Source: Prochlorococcus sp. AG-315-I14 (GTDB lineage: Bacteria; Cyanobacteriota; Cyanobacteriia; PCC-6307; Cyanobiaceae). Taken from it: DNA of 40,135 nt. The notes under the pieces are model-generated. The model made no database searches. It was not told the origin of the DNA and saw only the letters and a list, made by a program, of their open reading frames with translations. The stretch spans positions 1-40,135 of the forward strand of contig QBWF01000006.1 in NCBI GenBank assembly GCA_003283665.1, in the 5' to 3' direction. How positions within the stretch are numbered: position 1 is the stretch's first letter; each line of letters begins with the position of its first letter. Shown in pieces: positions 25,299 to 34,393 of the stretch. The position numbers and the translations under genes are program-made.

Positions 25299-26864
25299 TT
25301 AATCTATATTTTTCCAGTCTTTAGAACATATTAAAGGGAAAATACAATCATCTCTCTCAATTTCCTCCAATTGATTTTGACTTATAATATTTTTATTTTT
25401 AATTGAATTTATTAATATCCAAAACCTTTTTAAATGTAAATTGATTCTGTCTTTGGCTAGTTCAGTTGTTGTCCCTGCTCTAAGAATAAAACTCCAATCT
25501 GAAGATTGAGATAAGAGAAGCTCTCTACCTGCTTGTCTAATGATTCTTTTTTCTGATTCTAGTTTTAAATCATTAGAACAGATACTTACCATCATTCTTC
25601 CTGCTTTACTCCATTCATTCACAACCCATGAATTAGAATCATTCAGCCAATAATTGTGGAAGCCTCCTTGTCCCCAACTGGAAGGAGAAGGTTGGCATAA
25701 TTGAATTTGAGGTCCGTCTTGAAGGGCTTCTCTGAGGGTGATAAAATTAATCCCTTCCTTTTTTGATTGAATAAATAATTCAGAGAGGAAGCTGGGTCCT
25801 TCAAACCACCAATGTCCAAAAAGTTCAGCATCAAAAGGCGCAATTAATAAAGGAGTTACATTTATAGATTGGATTAATCTTTCAAATTGTTTTCTTCTTC
25901 CCACGAGATAATTTTTAGCATCTTTTTTTATACTTTCCCTCGCAGTTTTTGGGTTGTATTTTTTCTTATTTTCTAAAGATGTGTTTTTAGAAGATATTCT
26001 ATATAACTTAATTCCTAGAGGTCTCTTATCTTTTATTTCAAATCTTTTTAACGATTCATTTGATAAATCCCATCCTAAGTCTCTGTGGAATTCTCTATAG
26101 TTTGGGTTCCCAGGATATCCATCCTTCGCGGACCAAACTGGAAGAGTTGATTCGCTATCTCTCCCAAAAAATGCTACACCTTTATTTGTACAGATTGGGG
26201 CATATAAACCATACCTGGGTCTGGGCTTTGCATTCAACAGGCCATGCCCATCTAGAACTGCATATCGAAGACCCGATTCAATCATTAGTTCATCTAATCC
26301 TTCATAATATGCACATTCGGGTAGCCAAATACCCTTAGGTTTCTTATTGAAAAGTCGTTTATGTTCATTTACTGCAGTTCTTAATTGAGCTCTTACTGTT
26401 GCTGGATTATCTCTTAGTAGTGGAAGGTAGCCATGGGTGGCGGCACAAGTAATTATATCTACTACTTTTAATGATTCTAATTTGCTAAATCGACTTATTA
26501 AATCTCCATTGCAACTTTCCCAACTATTGAGGTTGTTCTTTAAATGATTAGCAAGGTGAAGTGAGGCCTCTTTGTGATCTTTTTTTGCAAAGCTTAGTAT
26601 TTCTAATCTTAGTTCTATCCATTTCTTGAAACGACTTTTTAGTATTTCGTCTTCTAAAAGAGAAAGAAGGGTAGGTGATAGTCCAATTGTTAATTTGGGA
26701 AATTGGTCTTCGGCAGTTGAGGCATCTTCAAGAGTCTTTAAAAGTGGCAAATAGCATTCCACTAAGGCTTGAAAGAACCAATCCTCTTCTAATGACCCAG
26801 GCTCTTCTGATCTCACATAGGGAAGATGAGCATGAAGGACTATGGCTAGATTGCCTTTACTCAA
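25299..26864 (-). CDS. GH57-family 1,4-alpha-glucan branching enzyme
   Basis: A 521-residue glycoside hydrolase family 57 protein of the branching-enzyme group (DUF1957 type). The N-terminal barrel begins NLAIVLHAHLPYVRSEEPG. The catalytic pair is Glu183 (GIWLPECAYYEGLDEL) and Asp345 (APFDAELFGHWWFEG). A helical C-terminal domain follows. It would introduce alpha-1,6 branches into glycogen, the night-time carbon store, though some family members act differently. The start is a TTG at 26864, with AAGGA some 13 bases upstream on the minus strand. It diverges from leuA. Confidence 0.88.
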   Translation of the reverse strand: MSKGNLAIVLHAHLPYVRSEEPGSLEEDWFFQALVECYLPLLKTLEDASTAEDQFPKLTIGLSPTLLSLLEDEILKSRFKKWIELRLEILSFAKKDHKEASLHLANHLKNNLNSWESCNGDLISRFSKLESLKVVDIITCAATHGYLPLLRDNPATVRAQLRTAVNEHKRLFNKKPKGIWLPECAYYEGLDELMIESGLRYAVLDGHGLLNAKPRPRYGLYAPICTNKGVAFFGRDSESTLPVWSAKDGYPGNPNYREFHRDLGWDLSNESLKRFEIKDKRPLGIKLYRISSKNTSLENKKKYNPKTARESIKKDAKNYLVGRRKQFERLIQSINVTPLLIAPFDAELFGHWWFEGPSFLSELFIQSKKEGINFITLREALQDGPQIQLCQPSPSSWGQGGFHNYWLNDSNSWVVNEWSKAGRMMVSICSNDLKLESEKRIIRQAGRELLLSQSSDWSFILRAGTTTELAKDRINLHLKRFWILINSIKNKNIISQNQLEEIERDDCIFPLICSKDWKNID

Positions 26865-27023
26865 GTTGAAGTGTCCTTAAGGGTGGATTTTGAATTTTAG
26901 ATACTTAGTAACTCTTATCTGGCACTATAAAGCTATTAATCAAATCAGAGTACAAGACTAGTAAGAATAGTCACTAAAAAAACATAATGATTAATTTGTT
27001 TAACTTGTCAGGTTTTTGTTTTT

Positions 27024-27029
27024 TATAAT
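27024..27029 (+). promoter_or_regulatory. Possible -10 box of leuA
   Basis: A perfect TATAAT stands 122 bases before leuA. The -35 region is poor: TTTAAC is 19 bases upstream, and TTGTCA is only 13. If used, it gives a leader of about 115 bases that contains the inverted repeats at 27062-27108. Confidence 0.35.
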
Positions 27030-27061
27030 ATAGAGTTTTTGATTTTTTAATTGGCTGTTTG

Positions 27062-27108
27062 AATATGATTGATGAAATTAAGAATATTCATATTAGAATA
27101 ATCATATT
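27062..27108 (+). other. Competing inverted repeats upstream of leuA
   Basis: AATATGATT (27062-27070) is the reverse complement of AATCATATT (27100-27108). Its first seven bases also pair with TCATATT at 27088-27094. The two pairings exclude one another. The stems are AT-only apart from one G-C pair each, so they are weak. They end 42 bases before the leuA ATG. Confidence 0.3.
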
Positions 27109-27150
27109 TATAGTCTAAGGACTACTACTTCTTCTTAAAGATTTAATTCT

Positions 27151-28764
27151 ATGGCCAAAGATCCAGGCCGCATTTTGATTTTTGATACAACCTTAAGGGA
27201 TGGAGAGCAATCCCCTGGGGCAAGTCTTAATTTGGAGGAGAAGTTAGCTATTGCCCAACAATTAGCAAGATTAGGCGTAGATGTTATTGAGGCAGGATTT
27301 CCTTTCGCTAGTCAAGGCGATTTTGCAGCAGTTCAGAAAATAGCTGAGCAAGTTGGAGGAGAAGAAGGACCTGTTATTTGTGGCCTTTCGCGCGCATCAA
27401 AGGCTGATATTAAAGCTTGTGCTGAGGCTATTTCTCCTGCTCCTAGAAAGAGAATTCATACTTTCATAGCTACCAGTGAAATACATCTCAAACACAAACT
27501 TAGAAAATCTAGAAAAGAAGTTCTTGAAATTGTTCCTGATATGGTTGGCTATGCTCGATCTTTTGTAGAAGATGTAGAGTTTTCTTGTGAAGATGCAGCA
27601 AGAAGTGAGTCAGAATTTTTATATGAAGTTATTGAATCAGCAATATCGGCTGGTGCCAATACTATAAATATTCCAGATACTGTTGGTTATACAACTCCGT
27701 ATGAATTTGGAGATTTAATCGCAAGAATTAATAAAAATGTTCCAAATATCGATGAAGCTGTTTTATCAGTTCATGGTCACAATGATTTAGGACTTGCGGT
27801 AGCAAATTTTCTCGAAGCTGTAAAGAATGGTGCTAGACAACTTGAGTGCACAATTAATGGAATAGGCGAAAGAGCAGGGAACGCTGCTCTAGAGGAGTTA
27901 GTTATGGCGCTTCATGTCAGAAGATCTTATTTTAATCCTTTTTTCGGAAGGACTCCGGAATCTCCAACACCATTAACAGCTGTTAGAACAGAGGAGATAA
28001 CTAAGACATCTCGTCTGGTCTCAAATCTAACCGGCATGGTTGTTCAACCAAATAAAGCAATAGTTGGAGCCAATGCTTTTGCCCATGAGTCTGGAATACA
28101 CCAAGATGGAGTGTTGAAAAATAGACTCACTTATGAGATTTTAGATGCACGAACTGTTGGGTTATCTGATAACAAGATTTCTTTAGGCAAATTAAGTGGG
28201 AGAAGTGCAGTACGGTCAAGATTAGAAGATCTTGGATATGATTTAAGCAGAGAAGATCTTAATGATGCTTTTGCTAGATTTAAGGATTTAGCTGATAGAA
28301 AAAGAGAAATAACTGATCGAGATCTAGAAGCTATTGTTAGTGAACAAGTTCAACTTCCTGATGCATTATTTCAATTGAAATTGGTCCAGGTTAGCTGTGG
28401 AACATCTTTGAAACCTACGGCAACAGTTACTTTAATTAGTCAAGATGGAGAAGAAAAAACATCAGTTGCATTAGGCACAGGTCCTGTTGATGCAGTTGTT
28501 AGGGCTTTAGATTCTTTAACATCCGAACCAAATGAATTGGTTGAGTTCTCTGTAAAGTCTGTGACTGAGGGGATAGATGCATTGGGAGAAGTTACTATAA
28601 GAATCAGAAGGGATGGAAAACTTTTTTCTGGTCATTCTGCAGATACTGATGTTGTTGTTGCGGCCGCCCAAGCTTATATTAATGCTCTTAATAGATTGAT
28701 TGCGGCAAATGGAAGATTGGCAATTCATCCGCAACATGAAGTTATAAGTACAGATAATAAATAA
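27151..28764 (+). CDS. leuA: 2-isopropylmalate synthase
   Basis: A 537-residue enzyme joining acetyl-CoA and 2-oxoisovalerate, the first committed step to leucine. The TIM-barrel domain starts [19 protein letters not shown], with metal ligand Asp12. The metal-binding [11 protein letters not shown] has His208, His210 and Asn211. [13 protein letters not shown] and [12 protein letters not shown] are further signatures. The C-terminal LeuA dimer domain (about 395-525) is present, which in the family gives leucine feedback inhibition. The length is normal. The start is ATG 27151. Confidence 0.97.
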   Translation: MAKDPGRILIFDTTLRDGEQSPGASLNLEEKLAIAQQLARLGVDVIEAGFPFASQGDFAAVQKIAEQVGGEEGPVICGLSRASKADIKACAEAISPAPRKRIHTFIATSEIHLKHKLRKSRKEVLEIVPDMVGYARSFVEDVEFSCEDAARSESEFLYEVIESAISAGANTINIPDTVGYTTPYEFGDLIARINKNVPNIDEAVLSVHGHNDLGLAVANFLEAVKNGARQLECTINGIGERAGNAALEELVMALHVRRSYFNPFFGRTPESPTPLTAVRTEEITKTSRLVSNLTGMVVQPNKAIVGANAFAHESGIHQDGVLKNRLTYEILDARTVGLSDNKISLGKLSGRSAVRSRLEDLGYDLSREDLNDAFARFKDLADRKREITDRDLEAIVSEQVQLPDALFQLKLVQVSCGTSLKPTATVTLISQDGEEKTSVALGTGPVDAVVRALDSLTSEPNELVEFSVKSVTEGIDALGEVTIRIRRDGKLFSGHSADTDVVVAAAQAYINALNRLIAANGRLAIHPQHEVISTDNK

Positions 28765-28927
28765 GATATTTAAATACAATAATTTAAGGTATATAAACAC
28801 TTTAAATTTCTGTATATAAATTTCTTATAAAGTGATAATATTTAAGTTAATTTTTATTGATTAGAGGACATAGAATTAGCATATCTAGTATTAGAATTTT
28901 TTATTGAGAAATAACATGATCAAATAA

Positions 28928-29146
28928 GTGGCTTTAAGAAGAACCCTTTATCGACTGGTCGGACTTGATGGCAAACCTCACCCTGTGCTGGATTCTCCTT
29001 ATGAAACTATTGATGCAGCTCTTGGTGCTGCAAAGACTTGGAATAATGGCCAAGGCTTAAGTTGCTCATTTTCTGAAAGAGGAATAGGCGTTCAGGTTCT
29101 TGCTGAAAATGGCACTTGGAGAACAGTTTGTTATCCAATGAATTGA
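28928..29146 (+). CDS. Small conserved cyanobacterial protein
   Basis: A 72-residue soluble protein starting at GTG 28928. It shows an ordered, domain-like pattern (TLYRLVGLDGKPHPVLDSPY, then ETIDAALGAAKTWNNGQG, then IGVQVLAENGTWRTVCYP), consistent with a small alpha/beta fold. I regard it as a conserved hypothetical of marine picocyanobacteria but cannot name a function. It is flanked by AT-rich spacers of about 163 and 269 bases, in which I see no RNA gene or terminator, so it is probably transcribed alone. Confidence 0.75.
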   Translation: MALRRTLYRLVGLDGKPHPVLDSPYETIDAALGAAKTWNNGQGLSCSFSERGIGVQVLAENGTWRTVCYPMN

Positions 29147-29415
29147 CTTTTTTGTCTAGTTTAAAGAAATTTATTTTAGTAGAGAAATACTATGAATGAT
29201 TCTAAAATTAGTAACAAATTTGTAAGAATGAAAATTCATTAAAAATCTTTAAGTAGGAAATATTTAAGCTAATAATCTTGAAAAATTATGTTTGCTTAAT
29301 ATATTATTGTTTAGGATCTATTTCAGTGAATATATTTCAATCATCAAAAGCTTGTAATTTATTTAATCATTTTGACTTTAAGTGCTAACTTTTATAAGAG
29401 AATATACTTTTAAGG

Positions 29416-29805
29416 ATGAGATCAGGCATGCGTGGCTACTGGACGCTTACTTGGTTTGGATTAGTTGCAAATATTATTGCAATTCCTTTTATCGCACTAG
29501 TGGTAGGCTCAGGCCCTCCTCTTCAAGCCGCAAATATTAGTTTGGCAGTAAGTCTAGCTTGGCCCGCTTCGATTGTCGGAATTGTTGCATCGGCTGGACT
29601 TTTTGCTCAAAGGTTATGGGGCGTAACCCTTTCTATAGTTGCCTTATCTATGGCTCTTTCAGGTACTTTGCCTTATGGAATAGTTAGGTTAATTAGGGAA
29701 AGAGATATTTTTGGTATTAGTGGTTTGACTTTGCTGATTGCGTTGCTTAATTTATTAGCTTTGCTTTATTGGTGTAGGCGAGGACATAGAAGGATTAGGC
29801 TTTAA
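29416..29805 (+). CDS. Four-span membrane protein of unknown function
   Basis: A 129-residue integral membrane protein with four hydrophobic segments (about residues 10-32, 40-64, 68-88 and 100-118) and a basic C-terminus (CRRGHRRIRL) that should lie in the cytoplasm. I know no named family. AAGG touches the ATG at 29416, which is too close for a normal ribosome-binding site, so the in-frame ATG at 29428 (MRGYWTLTW) may be the true start. It is convergent with the 7TM-HD gene 71 bases on. Confidence 0.75.
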   Translation: MRSGMRGYWTLTWFGLVANIIAIPFIALVVGSGPPLQAANISLAVSLAWPASIVGIVASAGLFAQRLWGVTLSIVALSMALSGTLPYGIVRLIRERDIFGISGLTLLIALLNLLALLYWCRRGHRRIRL

Positions 29806-29876
29806 TGTTTTAAAATCTGTAAATAATTAATTATCTTTTTTTCTTTTAAATTGTTAATAAGTGATTTAATTTTTAA

Positions 29877-31973
29877 CTATCTTGGATTTAAGCTAGGATA
29901 TTTTAATCTTCTGTGACGCATTCGTCTCCAGACTGCAACGAAAGCCCTAATAATTAACTCAATTTCAGCTCTTGATAAACTACTTTCTTTCAATTGACCA
30001 TCAAGTTGTCGAGATTGAATTATTTTTCTAACTGTTTCGGATGCTTCATAATTAGATGATGTTGCATCTAAAGATCTCAAAGCTGCTTCACATCCATCTG
30101 CAAGCATTAAAATACCAGTTTCTTTGGAACGAGGAATTGGCCCTTTATAACGGAAACGTTTCTCAGAGGCAGAAGGATCATTCTCTTTTGCTTTGTGAAG
30201 AAAATATCCCATTTTTAATGTCCCTTGGTGCTCTGGGATGAAATCTGCAATAGGAGCAGGAAGTCGATATTTTTTTGCAAGTTTTAATCCTTCATCTACA
30301 TGGGCTTGGAGAATATCAGCACTTTTATATGGGTCTTTAATTTCTTCATGGGGATTTATTCCGTCTTGTTGATTCTCAATAAACCAGTTAGGTGAATGTA
30401 GTTTTCCTACATCATGATAAAGAGCACCAGTTCTTATTAAGTCAATATCTACTCCAATGACTCTTGCCCCTTCTTCTGCAAGGCTAAGGATTGCAAGAGT
30501 ATGCTCAAAAGTTCCAGGAGCCTCTCTTGAAAGTCTTCTTAGTAAAGGACGTTCCTGATCTGCAAGTTCCATTAATCTTGCTCGTGTTAGTAAACCAAAT
30601 GTGTTTTCTAAAATAGGTATAATTAATATTGTGATCATTAACATCGCACTTAAGATAAGTGTCTCCATAAATAAAGAATTAGGTTCAATAAAAAGTCTGT
30701 TGAATGCAATATTCTTCCCTTCAATTTTATTGCTAAAAATAAACCATTGAATGAGCAGTGTTCCGAAAGGAATTAACAAAGCTATTTGAAGAACTTGTGC
30801 TCTGCTTCTCATCCTCCTACCTAGAAAAGCAACAAATGAACCTGAAATTGCGGCTATTAATATTCTCCCTTCACTTATACCCATTAGTTGATTTGGCCAA
30901 TTCAAGCTTGCAATTGCCATCCAAGATAATGATGAGATTGTCCCTATTCCTTGAGATAGAAGAAGTGTTGGAGGAAGTATTAGTTGTAAAGGGCTAGCAG
31001 TCGCTCCTAACCAGTCTTTTGTAATTTGAACTATAAGTAATAAAGTAAGAGAAAGTAGACCATGCTTAGCTTTTAACCTTGGTTGTTCTCTTCTCATTAT
31101 TAAAAGAAGTAATCCACAACTCCCCAGGGATTCAGTAAAAGTTAAAAACCATTTTAATGGCCTTGGACTTCTCTTTACTTTGTTAAAGTGTTCCAATATG
31201 TCAAATGCCTGGGGAGTGATAGGAACTCCTTTGCTTGCGATAATCTCTCCTTTCTTTACAATAATCTTATGTTTGTCTTCTTTTCTGATTAGTTCTTCTT
31301 GTAGTTGGCTCGTTTTTATTGCATCAACTTTTAAATTACTTTTTCTATGCAAAGTATTTGCTATTAGTTTGCTACCTATTGATCTTTTAGGTGTATCCTT
31401 TTCTCCCAGTTTTGTTAGTTGCTGTAGGGCTGCCTCGTTTAATTGATCAAGGGCAAGTGTTTTAATAATCCCTTGTGAGAGCATCTTTTTTGTAGCTTCT
31501 TTTATCTCTTCTTTCATAGACTTTCTATCAATTTCAGTTGCTTTTATTAGCCATTCTTTTTCTCTATTTGTAAGTTTTATCCCCCCTGGGAAATTCTCAT
31601 ATTTATTATTTTTGAGTGAAAGATTATTAATATTTTCAATAATTAGCTTGTTAAGATTCTCTGATTGCTTTTTATCAATTACTTGAACAAAATCTCCCTC
31701 CAAATCTATTTTTTTTTCATTTATTGCCTGCTTATCAATAACTATGGCATTTTTTGGAGCTGTCTCATTAAATGGAGCAATGTCTCCTGGTTTTAGATCT
31801 TGAACAGCAAGTAACTTATAACTAGAAATTATTGCTATTAATAGGCAGACTATAAGTAAAACCAGCTTGTCTGCAGTTGGCCATTGCAGTATTGGTCGCC
31901 TAGGCGATTGACTCCCTAGCCACATTCGCCAGATCTTTTTCAAACCAGGTATTTTGCGGAAAGACTTCTTCAC
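29877..31973 (-). CDS. 7TM-HD family membrane phosphohydrolase
   Basis: A 698-residue protein with the layout of the YqfF/PgpH family: one N-terminal helix (about 36-56), a large extracytoplasmic domain (about 60-270), about seven helices (275-460) and a cytoplasmic HD domain (about 485-640). Metal-binding residues are visible: His491 (TFEHTLAILSLAEEGA), His520-Asp521 (ALYHDVGKLHSPNWF), His558 (LQAHVDEGLKLA) and His582 (FIPEHQGT). PgpH members degrade cyclic di-AMP to pApA, so a role in c-di-AMP turnover is likely; cyanobacteria use c-di-AMP in dark and osmotic responses. The start is GTG at 31973, divergent from folD. Confidence 0.92.
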   Translation of the reverse strand: MKKSFRKIPGLKKIWRMWLGSQSPRRPILQWPTADKLVLLIVCLLIAIISSYKLLAVQDLKPGDIAPFNETAPKNAIVIDKQAINEKKIDLEGDFVQVIDKKQSENLNKLIIENINNLSLKNNKYENFPGGIKLTNREKEWLIKATEIDRKSMKEEIKEATKKMLSQGIIKTLALDQLNEAALQQLTKLGEKDTPKRSIGSKLIANTLHRKSNLKVDAIKTSQLQEELIRKEDKHKIIVKKGEIIASKGVPITPQAFDILEHFNKVKRSPRPLKWFLTFTESLGSCGLLLLIMRREQPRLKAKHGLLSLTLLLIVQITKDWLGATASPLQLILPPTLLLSQGIGTISSLSWMAIASLNWPNQLMGISEGRILIAAISGSFVAFLGRRMRSRAQVLQIALLIPFGTLLIQWFIFSNKIEGKNIAFNRLFIEPNSLFMETLILSAMLMITILIIPILENTFGLLTRARLMELADQERPLLRRLSREAPGTFEHTLAILSLAEEGARVIGVDIDLIRTGALYHDVGKLHSPNWFIENQQDGINPHEEIKDPYKSADILQAHVDEGLKLAKKYRLPAPIADFIPEHQGTLKMGYFLHKAKENDPSASEKRFRYKGPIPRSKETGILMLADGCEAALRSLDATSSNYEASETVRKIIQSRQLDGQLKESSLSRAEIELIIRAFVAVWRRMRHRRLKYPSLNPR

Positions 31974-32030
31974 TTGTAAAAAACTCTAGCTTTCCTTGAA
32001 GGCATTAACAAATTTGACTTGATTTTATCT

Positions 32031-32939
32031 ATGACAAACATTTTAGATGGAAGAAAACTTGCTCAGGAAATTGAGTTAAGACTTAAACAAAGTATCGAAA
32101 TTGGGATTAGAAGTGTAAAACGTCCTCCTGGGCTAGCAGTCTTAAGGGTAGGAGATGATCCGGCTAGTGGAGTTTATGTTAATTACAAGGAAAAGGCATG
32201 CAATAGGATAGGTGTTAAAAGTTTTGGATATCATTTTAGAGAAAATATTTCTTCGGATGAACTGATTGGCAAAATTCAACTTCTGAATTCAGATCCAAGT
32301 GTTGATGGGATTTTGTTGCAGCTTCCTTTGCCTTCTCATTTGAATGAGTCTTCTTTACTGAGTAATATTGATCCAGATAAGGATGCAGATGGTTTGCATT
32401 CTCTGAATTTAGGTAAATTAGTGAAAGGAGAAAGAGGCCCAAGATCTTGTACTCCCGCTGGAATAATGGCGTTGTTAAAGCAAAATCAAATTGAGATAGA
32501 AGGGAAGAGAGCTGTAGTTGTTGGTAGAAGTATTCTTGTAGGAAAACCAATGGCATTAATGTTAGAAGCTGCTAATGCCACTGTTACTGTTGCTCACTCA
32601 AGAACAAAAGATTTAGCCTCAATAACCAGACAGGCTGACTTGCTCGTTGTTGCAGCTGGAAAGCCTCATTTGATTAGGAAAGAGCATATAAAAGAAAATA
32701 GTGTCATTATTGATGTTGGTATTCATCGAATCTCCTCTGATGTAGATCCAGAGGTGGGTAAAAAGATTAAGCTTTGTGGAGATGTAAAAACAGACGAAGT
32801 TAAAGATATAGTTGCTGCATTTACGCCTGTACCAGGCGGTGTAGGGCCTATGACGGTAACAATTCTTCTGGCTAACACTGTTGATAGATGGCAAGAACAT
32901 TGCGGATTGCCTACAACAATTAGTGATTTACTTCCCTGA
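32031..32939 (+). CDS. folD: Bifunctional methylene-THF dehydrogenase/cyclohydrolase
   Basis: A 302-residue enzyme that interconverts 5,10-methylene-THF, 5,10-methenyl-THF and 10-formyl-THF, supplying purine and formyl-methionine synthesis. Family signatures are [11 protein letters not shown] with catalytic Lys53, [26 protein letters not shown], the dinucleotide segment [17 protein letters not shown] and the C-terminal [19 protein letters not shown]. The ATG at 32031 begins the conserved core ([14 protein letters not shown]); an in-frame TTG at 32019 is unlikely. It heads a tight plus-strand cluster with crtE, the PAP2 protein and the helicase. Confidence 0.97.
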   Translation: MTNILDGRKLAQEIELRLKQSIEIGIRSVKRPPGLAVLRVGDDPASGVYVNYKEKACNRIGVKSFGYHFRENISSDELIGKIQLLNSDPSVDGILLQLPLPSHLNESSLLSNIDPDKDADGLHSLNLGKLVKGERGPRSCTPAGIMALLKQNQIEIEGKRAVVVGRSILVGKPMALMLEAANATVTVAHSRTKDLASITRQADLLVVAAGKPHLIRKEHIKENSVIIDVGIHRISSDVDPEVGKKIKLCGDVKTDEVKDIVAAFTPVPGGVGPMTVTILLANTVDRWQEHCGLPTTISDLLP

Positions 32940-32981
32940 ATCACTATGTCCTGAGAGAATCCATATGAATTGATTTTTAGC

Positions 32982-33881
32982 ATGGAGGAAGCAGTCGCTT
33001 CTTTTGACTTCGCTGATTATCTGGTTAAGTCCAGAACTCGCGTAGAAAGTGCGCTTGATGAGTCTCTTGGCCCTGAAGAGCCAGAGAAACTTAGAGATTC
33101 AATGCGCTATTCCCTTTTGGCCGGAGGTAAAAGATTGAGGCCAATACTATGTCTCGCAGCTTGTGAGCTGGCTGGTGGTGAACCTGAGAAAGCCTTGCCC
33201 ACAGCTGTTGCACTGGAAATGATTCACACAATGTCTCTTATCCATGATGATCTTCCTGCAATGGATAATGACGATCTTCGGCGTGGGCGACCTACTAATC
33301 ACAAGGTTTATGGTGATGCTATTGCTATTCTTTCGGGAGACGCATTGTTAACTAGAGCGTTTGAGATGGTCTCAATTAGGACTAAAGGTGTTCCTGCTGA
33401 GAGACTTTTGAGAGTAGTTGGAGAGCTTTCATTGGTCTCAGGAGCTCCAGGACTTGTGGGAGGGCAAGTTGTGGATCTTGAATGTGAGGGGAAAGAGGTA
33501 GATTTAAAAACTTTGGAATATATTCATTTACATAAAACCGGAGCCTTACTCAAGGCATGTGTAACTTGTGGAGCATTAATTGGCGGAGCAAGTGAGAAAC
33601 TTCTTGGAGCCTTGGGTGTCTATGCAAAAGGAATAGGCCTGGCTTTTCAAATAATTGATGACATTCTTGATGTAACTGCTAGTAGTGAAGTATTGGGAAA
33701 AACAGCTGGAAAAGATTTGATTGCTGATAAGACTACTTATCCAAAATTACTAGGTCTAGATGAATCTCGGAGAAGAGCAGATCAACTAGTTGCAGAAGCA
33801 AAAAATGCTCTTGAGCCTTGGTCAGAAAAATCAACTCCTCTTCTTTCTTTAGCTGATTACATTACAAATAGAGATAGATGA
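32982..33881 (+). CDS. crtE: Geranylgeranyl diphosphate synthase
   Basis: A 299-residue trans-prenyltransferase that extends allylic diphosphates to C20, feeding carotenoids, the phytol tail of chlorophyll and quinones. The first aspartate-rich motif DDLPAMD is at 89-95, with the four-residue spacer usual in bacterial and plant-type enzymes and followed by [12 protein letters not shown]. The second motif IIDDILD is at 225-230 or so. The ATG at 32982 has AGAGA some distance upstream; a TTG at 32970 is possible. Its TGA overlaps the ATG of the next gene (ATGA), implying coupled translation. Confidence 0.95.
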   Translation: MEEAVASFDFADYLVKSRTRVESALDESLGPEEPEKLRDSMRYSLLAGGKRLRPILCLAACELAGGEPEKALPTAVALEMIHTMSLIHDDLPAMDNDDLRRGRPTNHKVYGDAIAILSGDALLTRAFEMVSIRTKGVPAERLLRVVGELSLVSGAPGLVGGQVVDLECEGKEVDLKTLEYIHLHKTGALLKACVTCGALIGGASEKLLGALGVYAKGIGLAFQIIDDILDVTASSEVLGKTAGKDLIADKTTYPKLLGLDESRRRADQLVAEAKNALEPWSEKSTPLLSLADYITNRDR

Positions 33882-34393
33882 ATATTCATTCAACTTCAGA
33901 AACTGAATTTATATATATTCTTGATAATGCTGTTTTGGCTTGGGGATTAGCAGCCTGTGGAATTGCTCAATTTTCTAAACTAATTTTTGAATTGATTTTC
34001 AATCGCAGTTGGCGCCCATCAGTTCTAACTGAAACTGGAGGGATGCCTTCCAGTCACTCTGCACTAGTAACTGGGACAGCTGCAGGTGTTGGCTATCAGC
34101 TTGGTTTTAATGATCCGGTCTTTGCATTGGCTGCCACAATTGCTTTTGTGGTTATGTACGACGCCAGTGGGGTTAGAAGATCTGCAGGTTTAATTGCTGA
34201 AAGGGTTAATCAAATCTCTAATGGCAAATCTATAGAGTCTTCCTCTGATGTCCTATTGAAAGAGTCTTTAGGGCATACAAAATTGGAAGTTTTGATAGGG
34301 AGTATTTTAGGGCCGATGATTGCTCTTCCAGGTATATTTTTCTTTGGCTCACCTTTGCATCTGTTGCAAATAATTGGATTTATTTCTGGGTGA
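33878..34393 (+). CDS. Divergent PAP2 family membrane protein (DUF212)
   Basis: A 171-residue membrane protein of the divergent PAP2/acid phosphatase-haloperoxidase-related group. The motif [20 protein letters not shown] corresponds to the SGH region of PAP2 phosphatases, and [20 protein letters not shown] to a second conserved block. About four hydrophobic helices are visible. Its biochemical activity is not established. Position between crtE and a helicase, with four-base overlaps on both sides (ATGA and GTGA), suggests coupled expression, and a link to prenyl-phosphate handling would be a reasonable but unproven guess. Confidence 0.88.
   Translation: MNIHSTSETEFIYILDNAVLAWGLAACGIAQFSKLIFELIFNRSWRPSVLTETGGMPSSHSALVTGTAAGVGYQLGFNDPVFALAATIAFVVMYDASGVRRSAGLIAERVNQISNGKSIESSSDVLLKESLGHTKLEVLIGSILGPMIALPGIFFFGSPLHLLQIIGFISG

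Noticed and set aside
26987..27028. A 13-codon frame upstream of leuA with three leucine codons, like a leader peptide.
   Set aside because: It overlaps the best -10 box (27024-27029), so it would lie upstream of the transcript start; three leucines in thirteen codons is ordinary for this composition, and no terminator follows.
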